DNA from: Caldilineaceae bacterium | Lineage (GTDB): Bacteria > Chloroflexota > Anaerolineae > Caldilineales > Caldilineaceae | DNA: 64,000 nt | Reading direction: 5' to 3' | Assembly: GCA_020634755.1 (NCBI GenBank) | Contig: JACKBC010000004.1 | Location: 1 to 64,000 of the forward strand | Shown: positions 8,761-17,247 of the stretch, piece by piece | Position numbering within the stretch: the first letter of the stretch is position 1 | Layout: each line of letters starts with the position of its first letter | The notes under the pieces: model-generated | Told to the model about the DNA's origin: nothing | Database searches by the model: none | Seen by the model: only the letters and a program-made list of their open reading frames with translations | Translations under genes and position numbers: made by a program

Positions 8761-9103
8761 TTTCTTCGCTCCACGGTAGATAGGTTAATAATAAAAAAAG
8801 GTAACCGTTCAGCTATAGTCTGAGCTTGGCAACACATTGCGCAACAAGATTTTGGCGTAAACTCAGCCATCCATGTTGCGCCTCTGCACCAACCAGCCAC
8901 GCTCGTTCTACAAGAGCCTGAATAGTTACATTCTAAACACAAAAATTAAGAATACGCTGTTCCACGGTGATTCGTCAAACCGCGTCCCCACTATGCTACG
9001 CCTTAAATGTCAAGAAAATGTTAAGAAATTATGAGGAATTTAGCGAGGCAGAGACTTGGCAGTAGATTTGCAGACGTTTGCGGATAAAAACCCATTGCAT
9101 CTG
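8761..9103. other. Intergenic region with a 19-bp dispersed repeat
   Basis: No gene is supportable here. CAAGAGCCTGAATAGTTAC at 8911-8929 is an exact inverted copy of 20555-20573. The stretch is AT-rich near 8941-9050 and probably holds the promoter of the GTG-started haem protein gene, although no clear -35/-10 pair stands out. Confidence 0.5.
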
Positions 9104-10189
9104 CTATGTCAGTGGGTTCCAGCGTTGTGACAGCACCAGCGCCAACATGGAGAGCAGCGCGCCCAGCCCGGTAAAGGCTACGGAAATTTCGCGCTCTTCT
9201 TCCAACGTCACATAATATTTGGGGAGGTTGCTAAAAACCTCATGCAGCTCGTCGGCGCTTTCCGCCAAATAGTACTCAGCATCGGTCATATGGGCAATGG
9301 TTTGCAGCGTCTCTTCATCCAAACCGCGTCGTCGGCCGCCACCAAAGCCGCCACCCCCAAAATTGCCGCCGCCAAAATTGCCAAAGGTATCTCCAAAGAG
9401 CGCGGCGCCGCCCTGTTGCTCCGGCGTACAGCCAAAGGCCGAACCGCGTTCCGTGCCAAAGCCAATGGTATAGACGTGAATACCGCGCTCTACGGCAATT
9501 TGCGCGGCGTCCAGCGGGAAAGCCCCCTGATTGCTGCGGCCATCGGTCAATAGCACCACAATGTCGGGTTGATAGAAGCCTTCTGGCGCCGGTGTGGGCA
9601 TCTCCTGCCCCTCAAACCGCCCCATATTGACCGGCGCCACATTAGGATTGACTTCGGCAATGGCGTCCAGCGAACGCAGAATGGCGCTGCCAATGGCCGT
9701 GCGCCGCGCCGTGGTCAGCTTGTCAATGGCCTCGAGCAGCGCCTGCTGGTCGTTGGTGGGCGGCAGCACCAGCTCGGCAAAACCGGCAAAGGCCACAATG
9801 CCAATCTGCGTGCCCGGATCCTGGTTTTCCACAAACGACTTGGCCGCCTCCTGCGCCGCCGCCAACCGGTTGGGCGGAATATCGGTCGAGCACATGCTGC
9901 GCGACACGTCCAGCGCCAGGATCACGGTGGCCCGGCCCATAGGCACGGCCACCACCGCTTGCGGGCGCGCCATGGCCAAGACCAAACTGGTAAGGCCAAT
10001 CAGCATCAGCGCAAAGGGAATATGCCGTCGCCAGCGTGAACGTTCCGGCGCGGCCGCTCGAATCAGCGACAGGCTCGAATAGCGTACTGTAAAGCGTCGT
10101 CGCCGCCGCAATATCCAAATATAGGCCGCAATTAGCAGCGGAATCAGCAACAGGAAAAGTAAAACCCAGGGCCATTGCACGTTCATCAT
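9104..10189 (-). CDS. VWA domain membrane protein, BatA-like (second module copy)
   Basis: A 361-residue protein with a membrane segment at ~6-27, a second at ~57-75, a von Willebrand A domain whose MIDAS motif is LALDVSRSM, VLLTDGRSN as a later MIDAS region, a glycine/phenylalanine-rich loop (GNFGGGNFGGGGFGGG), and a C-terminal membrane segment. This is the layout of the aerotolerance protein BatA. Two adjacent ATG codons occur; the second (10186) is better spaced from AGGAG. It is a close paralogue of the gene at 11205, with Cys just after the MIDAS (SRSMCSTDIPPNRL) and another Cys before the Gly-rich loop. It is the last gene of the moxR operon. VWA/MoxR systems act as metal-dependent chaperone or assembly complexes; the client here is unknown. 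Confidence 0.88.
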   Translation of the reverse strand: MMNVQWPWVLLFLLLIPLLIAAYIWILRRRRRFTVRYSSLSLIRAAAPERSRWRRHIPFALMLIGLTSLVLAMARPQAVVAVPMGRATVILALDVSRSMCSTDIPPNRLAAAQEAAKSFVENQDPGTQIGIVAFAGFAELVLPPTNDQQALLEAIDKLTTARRTAIGSAILRSLDAIAEVNPNVAPVNMGRFEGQEMPTPAPEGFYQPDIVVLLTDGRSNQGAFPLDAAQIAVERGIHVYTIGFGTERGSAFGCTPEQQGGAALFGDTFGNFGGGNFGGGGFGGGRRRGLDEETLQTIAHMTDAEYYLAESADELHEVFSNLPKYYVTLEEEREISVAFTGLGALLSMLALVLSQRWNPLT

Positions 10190-10201
10190 GGACTCCTACC
10201 T

Positions 10202-11197
10202 TTAAGGAAACCGCCCAAACCAGAGCAGCGAAAAGATGCCGCCGATGAGAAAGAAGAACACGCCACCGCCGGCAAAGAGTGCGGTTACTTCGGTCTCCTC
10301 CCCACGCACCACCAGCTGCTTCCCCAAATCATCGTAAATTGCAACCAAATCTTCCTCATCAGCCGCATTATAATAGGCGCCGCTGGTAATATCGGCAATC
10401 TGCTGCAACACCTGTTCATTGAGTTGGGTGAACACGCTGAAGCCATCAATCTCCAGCACAGCTCCGGCTGGGCTGCCCAGCCCAATGGCGTAGACGCGCA
10501 CGCCATAATCGGCCGCCATTTCGGCCATGGCCAGCGGGTCGGGCTCTTCGGTATTTTCCCCATCGGTCAGCAGCACAATAATGGCCGACTTAAAGGAGCC
10601 CGAAGGCAGTGGCGTGGGCGCCGGCTCATCGCCAGTGGCGTGGGCGGGACGCGGGTTGCTGTCTTCAAAGATCATGTTGAGCGAAGATGAGATGCCTTGC
10701 CCTAGTGATGTGCCGCTTTGCGGCGCCAGTCGGTTGATGGTATCCAGAATGGCGATCTGCTCGTTGGTGGGCGTCTGCACGACCAGCCCGCCATCGCTAA
10801 ACGAAACCACGCCAATGCGCACGCTGCGCGGCTGCTGACGCACAAACGCCTCCGCCGCCAGCTTGGCAGCCTCCATGCGTGTCGGCTCCAGATCGTCGGC
10901 CGCCATACTGGCTGAAACGTCAAAAGCCAAAATCACGGTGCCTTCCACTCTTGGCAGATTCAGCTCGGTCTGCGGACGCGCCAAAGCCAGCAGAAGCAGC
11001 GCCATGCCCAACATAAAGAAGGTCATGGGCAGATGCCGCCAGCGTCCCAAGCCGCGGCCCCGCGCATCCTGCGTCAACCCCAGCGCGCCCAAATTGGCCA
11101 CCATGGCCTGCCGCCGCCGCTGGTCACGTAGATATGGCAACGCGCACAGCGGCAACAAAAGCAGGCTATAGAGCATGAACGGCCAAATAAAAGTCAT
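10202..11197 (-). CDS. VWA domain membrane protein, BatB-like (second module copy)
   Basis: A 331-residue VWA protein beginning MTFIWPFMLYSLLLLPLCAL (membrane segment), with a second hydrophobic helix at ~55-75, the MIDAS LAFDVSASM, a conserved VLLTDGENT, and a C-terminal membrane helix (FAGGGVFFFLIGGIFSLLWF). The frame is open for 22 further codons upstream, overlapping the previous gene, but the shorter start matches the paralogue at 13492 (MSFIWPQMLVSLLLAPLL). The stop lies 12 bases before the next gene. Together with the downstream BatA-like gene it forms the second copy of a tandemly duplicated two-gene module. Confidence 0.88.
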   Translation of the reverse strand: MTFIWPFMLYSLLLLPLCALPYLRDQRRRQAMVANLGALGLTQDARGRGLGRWRHLPMTFFMLGMALLLLALARPQTELNLPRVEGTVILAFDVSASMAADDLEPTRMEAAKLAAEAFVRQQPRSVRIGVVSFSDGGLVVQTPTNEQIAILDTINRLAPQSGTSLGQGISSSLNMIFEDSNPRPAHATGDEPAPTPLPSGSFKSAIIVLLTDGENTEEPDPLAMAEMAADYGVRVYAIGLGSPAGAVLEIDGFSVFTQLNEQVLQQIADITSGAYYNAADEEDLVAIYDDLGKQLVVRGEETEVTALFAGGGVFFFLIGGIFSLLWFGRFP

Positions 11198-11204
11198 AAG
11201 TTCT

Positions 11205-12335
11205 TTACGGAAAGCGATTCCACAGCAGCGATAGCCCCACGGCCACGGTAGCCAGCAGCGCACCCAGCATGGAGAAAACCACGCTCAGCTCCAGGGTCTC
11301 TTTTTGTAACACCACCTGGGTTGGCAGATTCTGGAAAATTTCCAAAAGTTGTTGGGCATCCTCGGCCCGGTAATACTCGCCGCCGGTCATATCGGCAATG
11401 GTTTGCAGCGTCTCTTCGTCGATGACCAAAAAGCGCCGAAAGCCGCCACCGAATCCACCGCCGCCAAACCCGCCACCACCGAATCCGCCGCCGCCAAACC
11501 CGCCGCCACCGAATCCGCCGCCAAACAGATCGCCACCCATCTGCTGCGCGTTGCAGGTCATGCGTCCCGGATTATCGGTGCCAAAGCCAATGGTATAGAC
11601 GCGCACGCGGCGATCGGCAGCCTGTTGCGCCGCCATGAGCGGATGAGCGCCGTCGCTATTGGCGCCATCCGTCAGCAATACCACAATATCTGGCTGATAG
11701 CCTTCACTTTGAATCAGCTGCTCCAGCTCGCCTTCCTGTAGACCGCCTTCCCCCTCAACGGCGCGCAAATCAATGCCGCTGGGCGCTACATCTGGGTTGA
11801 TTTCGGCAATGGCGTCGATGGCCTTCAACTCGGCGCTGCCAATGGCGGTGCCCAATGAAGTGCTAAAGCCGCGGATGGCGCTTTGCAACGCTTCTTTGTC
11901 GCGCGTGGGCGGCACCACAATTTCGGCAAAACGGGCAAAGGCCACCACGCCAATCTGCGTACCCTCGGGCTGCTCGTCAATAAAGGCCAGCGCCGCATCC
12001 TGCGCCACGGTCAGCCGATTGGGCTCCACATCGGTGGCGCACATGCTGCGCGAAATATCCAGCGCCAGGATAATCGTGGTGCGGCTCAGCGGCACCGTGA
12101 CCTGCGTGACCGGCCGCGCCATGGCCGCTGTTAACGCGGCCAGCGCCAGCAGAAAGAGCGCAAAGGGCAGATGCTGCCGCCAGCGCGAACGTTCAGGCTG
12201 CGCCGCTCGGATCAACGACAGGCTGGAATAGCGCACCGCAAATTGGCGACGCCGGCGCAACATCCAAATATAAACCGCAATGAGCAGCGGAATCAGTATA
12301 AGCAGCAGCAACAGCCAGGGCCAAAGTAATCTCAT
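11205..12335 (-). CDS. VWA domain membrane protein, BatA-like (first module copy), with GGGGF repeats
   Basis: A 376-residue paralogue of the 9104 gene: the same N-terminus (LIPLLIAVYIWMLRRRRQF), MIDAS LALDISRSM followed by CATDVEPNRL, VLLTDGANS, and a C-terminal membrane helix. The loop between the VWA fold and the last helix carries about six tandem GGGGF units, longer than in the other copy. It lies seven bases upstream of the BatB-like gene's start, so the two are co-translated. N- and C-terminal helices place the VWA domain on one face of the membrane, as in Bat and related MoxR-associated proteins. Confidence 0.88.
   Translation of the reverse strand: MRLLWPWLLLLLILIPLLIAVYIWMLRRRRQFAVRYSSLSLIRAAQPERSRWRQHLPFALFLLALAALTAAMARPVTQVTVPLSRTTIILALDISRSMCATDVEPNRLTVAQDAALAFIDEQPEGTQIGVVAFARFAEIVVPPTRDKEALQSAIRGFSTSLGTAIGSAELKAIDAIAEINPDVAPSGIDLRAVEGEGGLQEGELEQLIQSEGYQPDIVVLLTDGANSDGAHPLMAAQQAADRRVRVYTIGFGTDNPGRMTCNAQQMGGDLFGGGFGGGGFGGGGFGGGGFGGGGFGGGFRRFLVIDEETLQTIADMTGGEYYRAEDAQQLLEIFQNLPTQVVLQKETLELSVVFSMLGALLATVAVGLSLLWNRFP
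11440..11525. repeat. Coding tandem repeat (15-bp unit, GGGGF)
   Basis: A 15-bp unit (about CCGCCGCCGAATCCG on the plus strand) is repeated roughly six times inside the VWA gene, encoding Gly-Gly-Gly-Gly-Phe pentapeptides. A shorter, degenerate version occurs in the paralogue around 9340-9385, so copy number differs between the paralogues. Confidence 0.75.
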
Positions 12336-12490
12336 AATTTGACGATATTTGATGCAAAAGAAGCCAGAGGCGCAAACGTTTTACCAAACGTAGGGCGACT
12401 TTCCTAAATCGCCCTTATCCTATCAACGAACATGAACCGCCGCGAGCGACATTACTCAACGCCAGCGGCGCAAACGAAAATATTTCATAC

Positions 12491-13492
12491 TTATGGCAAC
12501 CGCCCCAACCAATACATGGAAAACGCGCCACCGATCAGCAACATGAAAAAGCTCGCCCCCGCTACCAGCGCGGTGACCTCCATTGCATCTCCTTTGATGG
12601 TGAGCTGCAAATCAATATTTTTGTAAATATCGCGCAACGCGTCGGCATCTTCGGCGTAATAATAAGTTCCATTGGTCAAGCGGGCAATCTCCTGCAACAG
12701 CGGCTCATTGAGCTGCGTATTGACGCGGAAGCCCTCCAGTTCAATCACCGCGCCTTGGGTGGAGCCAATGCCAATGGTATAGATACGCACGCCAGCCTGC
12801 GCCGCCACTTGGGCCAGCGCCAGCGGATCGGGCGGGCCGGTATTTTCGCCATCGGTCAGCAGCAAAATGACGGCGGAGGAGATGTTGCCAAAGTCCACGG
12901 CTTCGGGCGGGATCGGCTCATCATTTTGCAGCAGCGATTCGTCGATGGTCAGCGGCTCGTCGGCCAGCCCGTTGAGCGCCGTAAAGATGCCCTGGCCCAG
13001 CGACGTGCCGCCCTCGGCCTGGAGCCGATTGATGGCGGCCAGCACGTCGCCCGTCATGTTGGTGGGCGGCTGCACCACCACACCGCCATTACTAAAGGTC
13101 GTGACCCCAATGTCGATGGTGCTGGGCTGCTCTTCTACAAAAGCGGTGGCGGCCGCCTTGGCGGCATCCATGCGGGTGGGTTCCAGATCGGCCGCCATCA
13201 TGCTGGCCGACACGTCAAACGCCAGCATGACCGTGCCGGAGATGCGCGGCAAGTTTACATTCATCTGCGGGCGCGCTGCGCCCAGCAATAGCAGCGTTAG
13301 CCCCAAGAAGAAAAAGACGACCGGCACATGTCGCCGCCATCCCAAGGCCGCGCCGCGCTGATTCTGCACCACGCCCAGCGCCCCCAAATCGGTCATGCTG
13401 CGCTGGCGCCGCCGCCAAAACCAGACGTACAGCACCGCCAACAGCGGCGCCAACAGCAAGCTAACGAGCATTTGGGGCCAAATAAATGACAT
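12491..13492 (-). CDS. VWA domain membrane protein, BatB-like (first module copy)
   Basis: A 333-residue VWA protein starting MSFIWPQMLVSLLLAPLL, with a second helix at ~55-72, MIDAS LAFDVSASM, VILLLTDGENT, and a C-terminal helix (ASFFMLLIGGAFSMYWLG). It is closely similar to the gene at 10202. The stop of the upstream DUF58 gene is only five bases away, so both are in the same operon. A 155-base gap (12336-12490) separates it from the next VWA gene; no gene is visible there, and it may mark the junction of the tandem duplication. Confidence 0.88.
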   Translation of the reverse strand: MSFIWPQMLVSLLLAPLLAVLYVWFWRRRQRSMTDLGALGVVQNQRGAALGWRRHVPVVFFFLGLTLLLLGAARPQMNVNLPRISGTVMLAFDVSASMMAADLEPTRMDAAKAAATAFVEEQPSTIDIGVTTFSNGGVVVQPPTNMTGDVLAAINRLQAEGGTSLGQGIFTALNGLADEPLTIDESLLQNDEPIPPEAVDFGNISSAVILLLTDGENTGPPDPLALAQVAAQAGVRIYTIGIGSTQGAVIELEGFRVNTQLNEPLLQEIARLTNGTYYYAEDADALRDIYKNIDLQLTIKGDAMEVTALVAGASFFMLLIGGAFSMYWLGRLP

Positions 13493-13497
13493 GCGGC

Positions 13498-14418
13498 TTA
13501 TCCGTGCAGGGCCTGGCTGCGGCGCTGGCGCAGGGTGATAAAGCGCACCAGCGCCGCCACCAGATCTTCTTCGGTGGAAAGGGAAAGCGCATCGACGCCA
13601 GCCTTGTTAAACAGTTCGCGGATCATCTCTTCGCGCGCGTGCGCTGCCTGGGCAAAGCGACGCCGAAAGGCGCGGTCGCTGGTGTCCACATAGAGCTGTT
13701 CGCCCGTTTCGGCATCCTCCATGACGATCAGCCCCACATCGGGCAGCTCCGTCTCGCGTGGGTCCCACAGACGAATGGCCAATACATCGTGGCGCCGGTT
13801 GAGCAGGTTGAGCGGCCGCTCCCAGCCTGGTTCGCTAATGAAATCGGACAGGATAAAGATTTGGGCGCGACGGCGAATGGTGTGCAGTCCGGCCTCCAGC
13901 AGCGGCGCCAGATTGGTCATGGAATCGCCGGGCAGCGTCTGCCGCTTAAGCAGTTCATGCATCAGATGCAGCACATGGCTTTTGCCCGTGCGCGGCGGAA
14001 TGGTCAGCTCGGCTTTGGAGCCATAGAGGATGGCGCCCACGCGATTGCCGTTGCGCGTCAGCAGCCGCGCCATAGCGCCCACAAAGTCGAGCAAAATCGA
14101 GCGCTTTTGCCGGTCCATGGCGCCAAAAAGCATGGACGGACTCAAATCGAGCAGAAACCAGGCCGTGATTTCACGGTCAGCGTGATATTGGCGCACAAAC
14201 GGGAAATCCATGCGCGCCGTCACATTCCAGTCAATGTGACGAATATCATCGCCCGGCTCATACTCGCGCAGATCGGCAAAATCGACGCCCTGTCCATAAA
14301 AGAGCGTGCGATAATTACCCTGGAGCAGCCCATCCAGCCGCCGGATTACCTGCCAATCCAGCCGGTGCAGGATCTGTTCAGGGAGAGTTTGGACGTGTGT
14401 GGCTTGTGTGATTTCCAT
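13498..14418 (-). CDS. DUF58 domain-containing protein
   Basis: A 306-residue cytoplasmic protein with the signature of DUF58: GVDFADLREYEPGDDIRHID and NVTARMDFPFVRQY, followed by a VWA-like half (WFLLDLSPSMLFG, FILSDFISEP). The start ATG (MEITQATH) lacks a strong ribosome-binding site; the open frame extends upstream through a repeat array and was not used. DUF58 genes almost always follow moxR and precede VWA genes, as here. The protein is thought to work with the MoxR ATPase in assembling or activating other proteins; nothing in the sequence names the client. Confidence 0.9.
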   Translation of the reverse strand: MEITQATHVQTLPEQILHRLDWQVIRRLDGLLQGNYRTLFYGQGVDFADLREYEPGDDIRHIDWNVTARMDFPFVRQYHADREITAWFLLDLSPSMLFGAMDRQKRSILLDFVGAMARLLTRNGNRVGAILYGSKAELTIPPRTGKSHVLHLMHELLKRQTLPGDSMTNLAPLLEAGLHTIRRRAQIFILSDFISEPGWERPLNLLNRRHDVLAIRLWDPRETELPDVGLIVMEDAETGEQLYVDTSDRAFRRRFAQAAHAREEMIRELFNKAGVDALSLSTEEDLVAALVRFITLRQRRSQALHG

Positions 14419-14424
14419 GTTTTC

Positions 14425-14517
14425 GTGTGTAAGGTGAAGGTGTGAAGAGGTGAAAGGGTGAAGAGGTGACATCTCTCCTTCACAATTTCACACCTTCACC
14501 CCTTCGCCCTCTCCCTT
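14425..14517. repeat. Self-complementary GGTGAAG-type array between moxR and DUF58 genes
   Basis: Units such as GGTGTGAAGAGGTGAAAGG on one side face CTTCACAATTTCACACC on the other, giving a long imperfect hairpin between two genes of the same operon. It lies upstream of the DUF58 start and may tune expression within the operon. Confidence 0.6.
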
Positions 14518-15531
14518 CTATCCAGAAACGCGGCTGCGTTCGCGATATTCATGCAGCGGCACTTGGGGCTGCGGCACGCGATCGAGAATCTGGTTGAGCA
14601 ACTGGTCGCCAGTTATACTGTCCGAAAGCGCCTCGTAGGAGAGCACCAACCGGTGGCGCATGACGTCCAGCGCCAGCTCATCCACTTCTTGCGGCAACAC
14701 ATAGTGGCGCCCGCGTAAAAAGGCCAACGCGCGCGCCGCCACGATCAGATTGATCGAGGCGCGTGGGCTGGCGCCAAAAAGGATGTAGCGCTTCAAATCG
14801 GGCAGCCCGGCGCTGGCGGGGTTGCGCGTGGCGTTGACCAGCTTGACGGCATATTCGATGAGCGCCGGATCCACATACACATTGTCAACCTGCCGCTGCA
14901 TGTCAGCCAGTTCGTCGGTCGTCAAAATGACCTGCACGGCTTGCAGCGCGCCGATCATGCGCTCCACAATCACAAATTCCTCAGTGGCCGAAGGATAGCC
15001 CACCAGCACCTTGAGCATAAAGCGATCCACCTGCGCCTCTGGCAGCGGATAGGTGCCTTCGGACTCAATGGGATTCTGCGTGGCCAGCACCAGAAATGGA
15101 TTGGGCACTTTGAATGTTTCACGGCCAATGGTCACCTGTCGCTCCTGCATGACCTCCAGCAGCGCGCTCTGCACCTTGGCCGGCGCACGGTTGATCTCAT
15201 CGGCCAGCAGCAGATTGGTGAAAACGGGACCTAGCGCCGTGTTAAATTCGCCGGTCTTCTGGTTGTATATGCGCGTGCCGATCAGGTCGGATGGCACCAG
15301 GTCGGGCGTAAACTGGATGCGGTGAAATTCGCCGCCAATCGACTGGGCCAGCGTTTTGATGGCCATGGTCTTGGCCAGCCCCGGCACGCCTTCCACCAAA
15401 ATGTGGCCGCGCGCCAACAGCGCCACAATCAGCCGCTCCAGCAGGTGATCCTGGCCCACAATCACCTTTTTCACCTCATAGAGCACTTGCTCCATGGGCT
15501 GCTTGCTTTCAGTCCCGTTGGTTAAATCCAT
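14518..15531 (-). CDS. MoxR family AAA+ ATPase
   Basis: A 337-residue AAA+ ATPase of the MoxR clade. Walker A is GVPGLAKT, a form typical of MoxR; Walker B is LLLADEINRAPAKVQSALLE; sensor region ATQNPIESEGTYPLPEAQ; and a second sensor arginine around LFGASPRASINL. The start follows AAAGGA nine bases upstream. It is the first gene of a six-gene minus-strand operon (moxR, DUF58, then four VWA genes). The ATPase should drive conformational change or cofactor insertion in a client engaged by the VWA proteins. Confidence 0.95.
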   Translation of the reverse strand: MDLTNGTESKQPMEQVLYEVKKVIVGQDHLLERLIVALLARGHILVEGVPGLAKTMAIKTLAQSIGGEFHRIQFTPDLVPSDLIGTRIYNQKTGEFNTALGPVFTNLLLADEINRAPAKVQSALLEVMQERQVTIGRETFKVPNPFLVLATQNPIESEGTYPLPEAQVDRFMLKVLVGYPSATEEFVIVERMIGALQAVQVILTTDELADMQRQVDNVYVDPALIEYAVKLVNATRNPASAGLPDLKRYILFGASPRASINLIVAARALAFLRGRHYVLPQEVDELALDVMRHRLVLSYEALSDSITGDQLLNQILDRVPQPQVPLHEYRERSRVSG

Positions 15532-15544
15532 CCTGTCTTCCTTT

Positions 15545-15725
15545 CGTTAGCTTGTCAGCCGGTCAGCTGGTTAGCATTTCAGCTTGTCAGCCGGTCAGCC
15601 GGTCAGCTTGTCAGCCGGTCAGCTGAAATGCTGATAGCTGAAACGCTGATAGCTGAAATGCTGATAGCTGAAATGCTGATAGCTGAAATGCTAAGAGCTG
15701 AAACGCTGATAGCTCTATCGCTAAT
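15545..15725. repeat. Tandem 15-bp repeat array with inverted flank
   Basis: Seven copies of a 15-mer close to AGCTGAAATGCTGAT run from 15621 to 15725. They are preceded by CAGCCGGTCAGCTTGT units and by TAGCATTTCAGCT (15572-15584), the perfect complement of a stretch inside the array (15681-15693). It fills the gap between the protease and moxR genes and reaches into the protease gene's last codon. Confidence 0.8.
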
Positions 15726-16746
15726 ACGCCGGCCCACCGCCCACGCCGCTGGCGGCTACATCAATGGGAACGGCCATGCCCACGCCGATAAAGACGCCTT
15801 GATTGGTCGGATTGACCAGCCCGGTCACAATGCCGATGACCTGACCGTAGCGATTGAGCAGCGGCCCGCCTGAATTGCCCGAGTTGACGGCGGCATCAAA
15901 TTGAATCAGCCCGGTCAGGTCCTGCGCCGTGTGCGAAAAGTGATAGGTGCGGTCCAGCCCGGAAATGACCCCGGCGCTCATGGACGCTTGCAGGTCCAGC
16001 GGATGGCCCACCACGTACGCCTCATCACCGACCTGCACCGCGCCCGGGTTGCCCAGCGTGGCGGGCAAGAAGAGTTCTGGCAACAGACCAGGCTGCAACA
16101 CGGCAATGTCATTTTCTGGCTCGGCGCCCACGATCTCGGCCGTTGTCTCGGTGCCGTCGGCAAAGGTTATTTCAATGTCACCCGCCGTGGCCACCAAATG
16201 CAGGGCCGTGAGAATGACGCCATCCTCGTTGATGATGACACCCGCACCCAGCCCAAAGTCCTCTTCCTCATTGGGCTCGTCACCGCCATCGCCTTGCTGA
16301 ACTCTGGCGGCGTTTTGATACGAAACGGCGGTCATGCTTTGGGCGGATTCAAGAGTGGCGGCCTGCGCCACATCCCCATTGCCGGGCGGCGCGTCAAAGG
16401 TTTTAATATATACAATCGAGGGCAAAATAGCTTGATAGACAAGTGCAGAATAGGCCGGTTCCGGGGTGGCGGACGCCATGGCTTCGGCCAGAATATTTTC
16501 CACATCGCGGCTGGTCAGCGGTTCGGGGGGAGGGGTAAGATAATCATATAAAGCCAGACCGGCTAATGCCCCTAACATGGCCAGGTAAAATGGAATGCCG
16601 CGGGCCAAAGGTCCGCGCATGCGACTCCACATATACCGCCAACGGCCCAACCAGATCGCCCACTGCATAGCCAACCAATCACCCAGCTTGATTAGCCGAT
16701 CCAGGGTGATTTCAACAGCTCGTCGAATGGTTGATTTGATCTGCAT
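15721..16746 (-). CDS. Membrane-anchored trypsin-like serine protease (HtrA/DegP family, no PDZ)
   Basis: A 341-residue S1C-type protease. A cytoplasmic N-terminus precedes one membrane anchor at ~51-68 (IPFYLAMLGALAGLALYDYL); the protease domain follows outside. The triad is visible: His183 (ILTALHLVA), Asp213 (ENDIAVLQ) and Ser292 (NSGNSGGPLL). No PDZ domain follows, so it is shorter than typical DegP. No ribosome-binding site is seen at the ATG. It is on the same strand as the MoxR operon but separated from it by the tandem array. Envelope protein quality control is the family's usual role. Confidence 0.9.
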   Translation of the reverse strand: MQIKSTIRRAVEITLDRLIKLGDWLAMQWAIWLGRWRYMWSRMRGPLARGIPFYLAMLGALAGLALYDYLTPPPEPLTSRDVENILAEAMASATPEPAYSALVYQAILPSIVYIKTFDAPPGNGDVAQAATLESAQSMTAVSYQNAARVQQGDGGDEPNEEEDFGLGAGVIINEDGVILTALHLVATAGDIEITFADGTETTAEIVGAEPENDIAVLQPGLLPELFLPATLGNPGAVQVGDEAYVVGHPLDLQASMSAGVISGLDRTYHFSHTAQDLTGLIQFDAAVNSGNSGGPLLNRYGQVIGIVTGLVNPTNQGVFIGVGMAVPIDVAASGVGGGPAY

Positions 16747-16812
16747 ATGTAGATAAGTTTACCTTTAAATCCTACATGCGCTAGGATACATTGGCACAAG
16801 TCGTACATATTT

Positions 16813-16832
16813 AGTACACCGCAACGGTGTTG
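16813..16832. repeat. 20-bp palindromic repeat shared with 25369-25388
   Basis: AGTACACCGCAACGGTGTTG contains the stem ACACCG-CAA-CGGTGT. An exact second copy lies upstream of the adhesin gene at 25369. Both are in divergent intergenic regions upstream of minus-strand envelope-protein genes, so a shared regulator site or small repeat element are both possible. Confidence 0.55.
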
Positions 16833-16993
16833 GCAGTTCAGGCATCGTTCTCGATTGGTGAATCCGACCTCACCTCTTGTCGTTGCGATCTACAGATACT
16901 ATATCATAGGTTACAACCGTAAAAATGAAAAGGTGATGAAAATTTGCGTTTGTTCATTTCCGGTCATTTCGATAGAATTATCACGCGTATGAT

Positions 16994-17139
16994 GGCGGTT
17001 GTGCAGCGCACAGAGCTATCATTGAATAAAGGGGCGGTTGTGCAGCGCACAGAGCTATCATTGAATAAAGGGGCGGTTGTGCAGCGCACAGAGCTATCAT
17101 TGAATAAAGGGGCGGTTGTGCAGCGCACAGAGCTATCAT
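16994..17139. repeat. 39-bp tandem repeat, 3.7 copies
   Basis: Three identical full copies and a 29-bp partial copy of a 39-bp unit follow each other without spacers (16994-17032, 17033-17071, 17072-17110, 17111-17139). Each contains the near-palindrome TGTGCAGCGCACA. The unit is a multiple of three and open in one frame, but no gene start or domain is seen. It lies just upstream of the hydrolase gene. The rest of 16747-17247 shows no gene. Confidence 0.9.
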
Positions 17140-17247
17140 ACAACTCAATATACCGCTTGTCTTCTGATAACTACGAGCATATATCTACATTTGGATTTGG
17201 ACTCACATAAAACATATTACACACAGGCAACTCAAAGGAGGCTCCCC

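Noticed and set aside
13486..14445. 319-codon plus-strand open frame
   Set aside because: It is the antisense shadow of the DUF58 gene, which has clear family motifs.
16994..17139. Possible CRISPR array
   Set aside because: The copies follow one another directly without spacers, and there are no cas genes.
16944..17210. Open frame encoding AVVQRTELSLNKG repeats
   Set aside because: The 39-bp tandem repeat is a multiple of three, which keeps the frame open by chance; no ribosome-binding site or further coding sequence exists.
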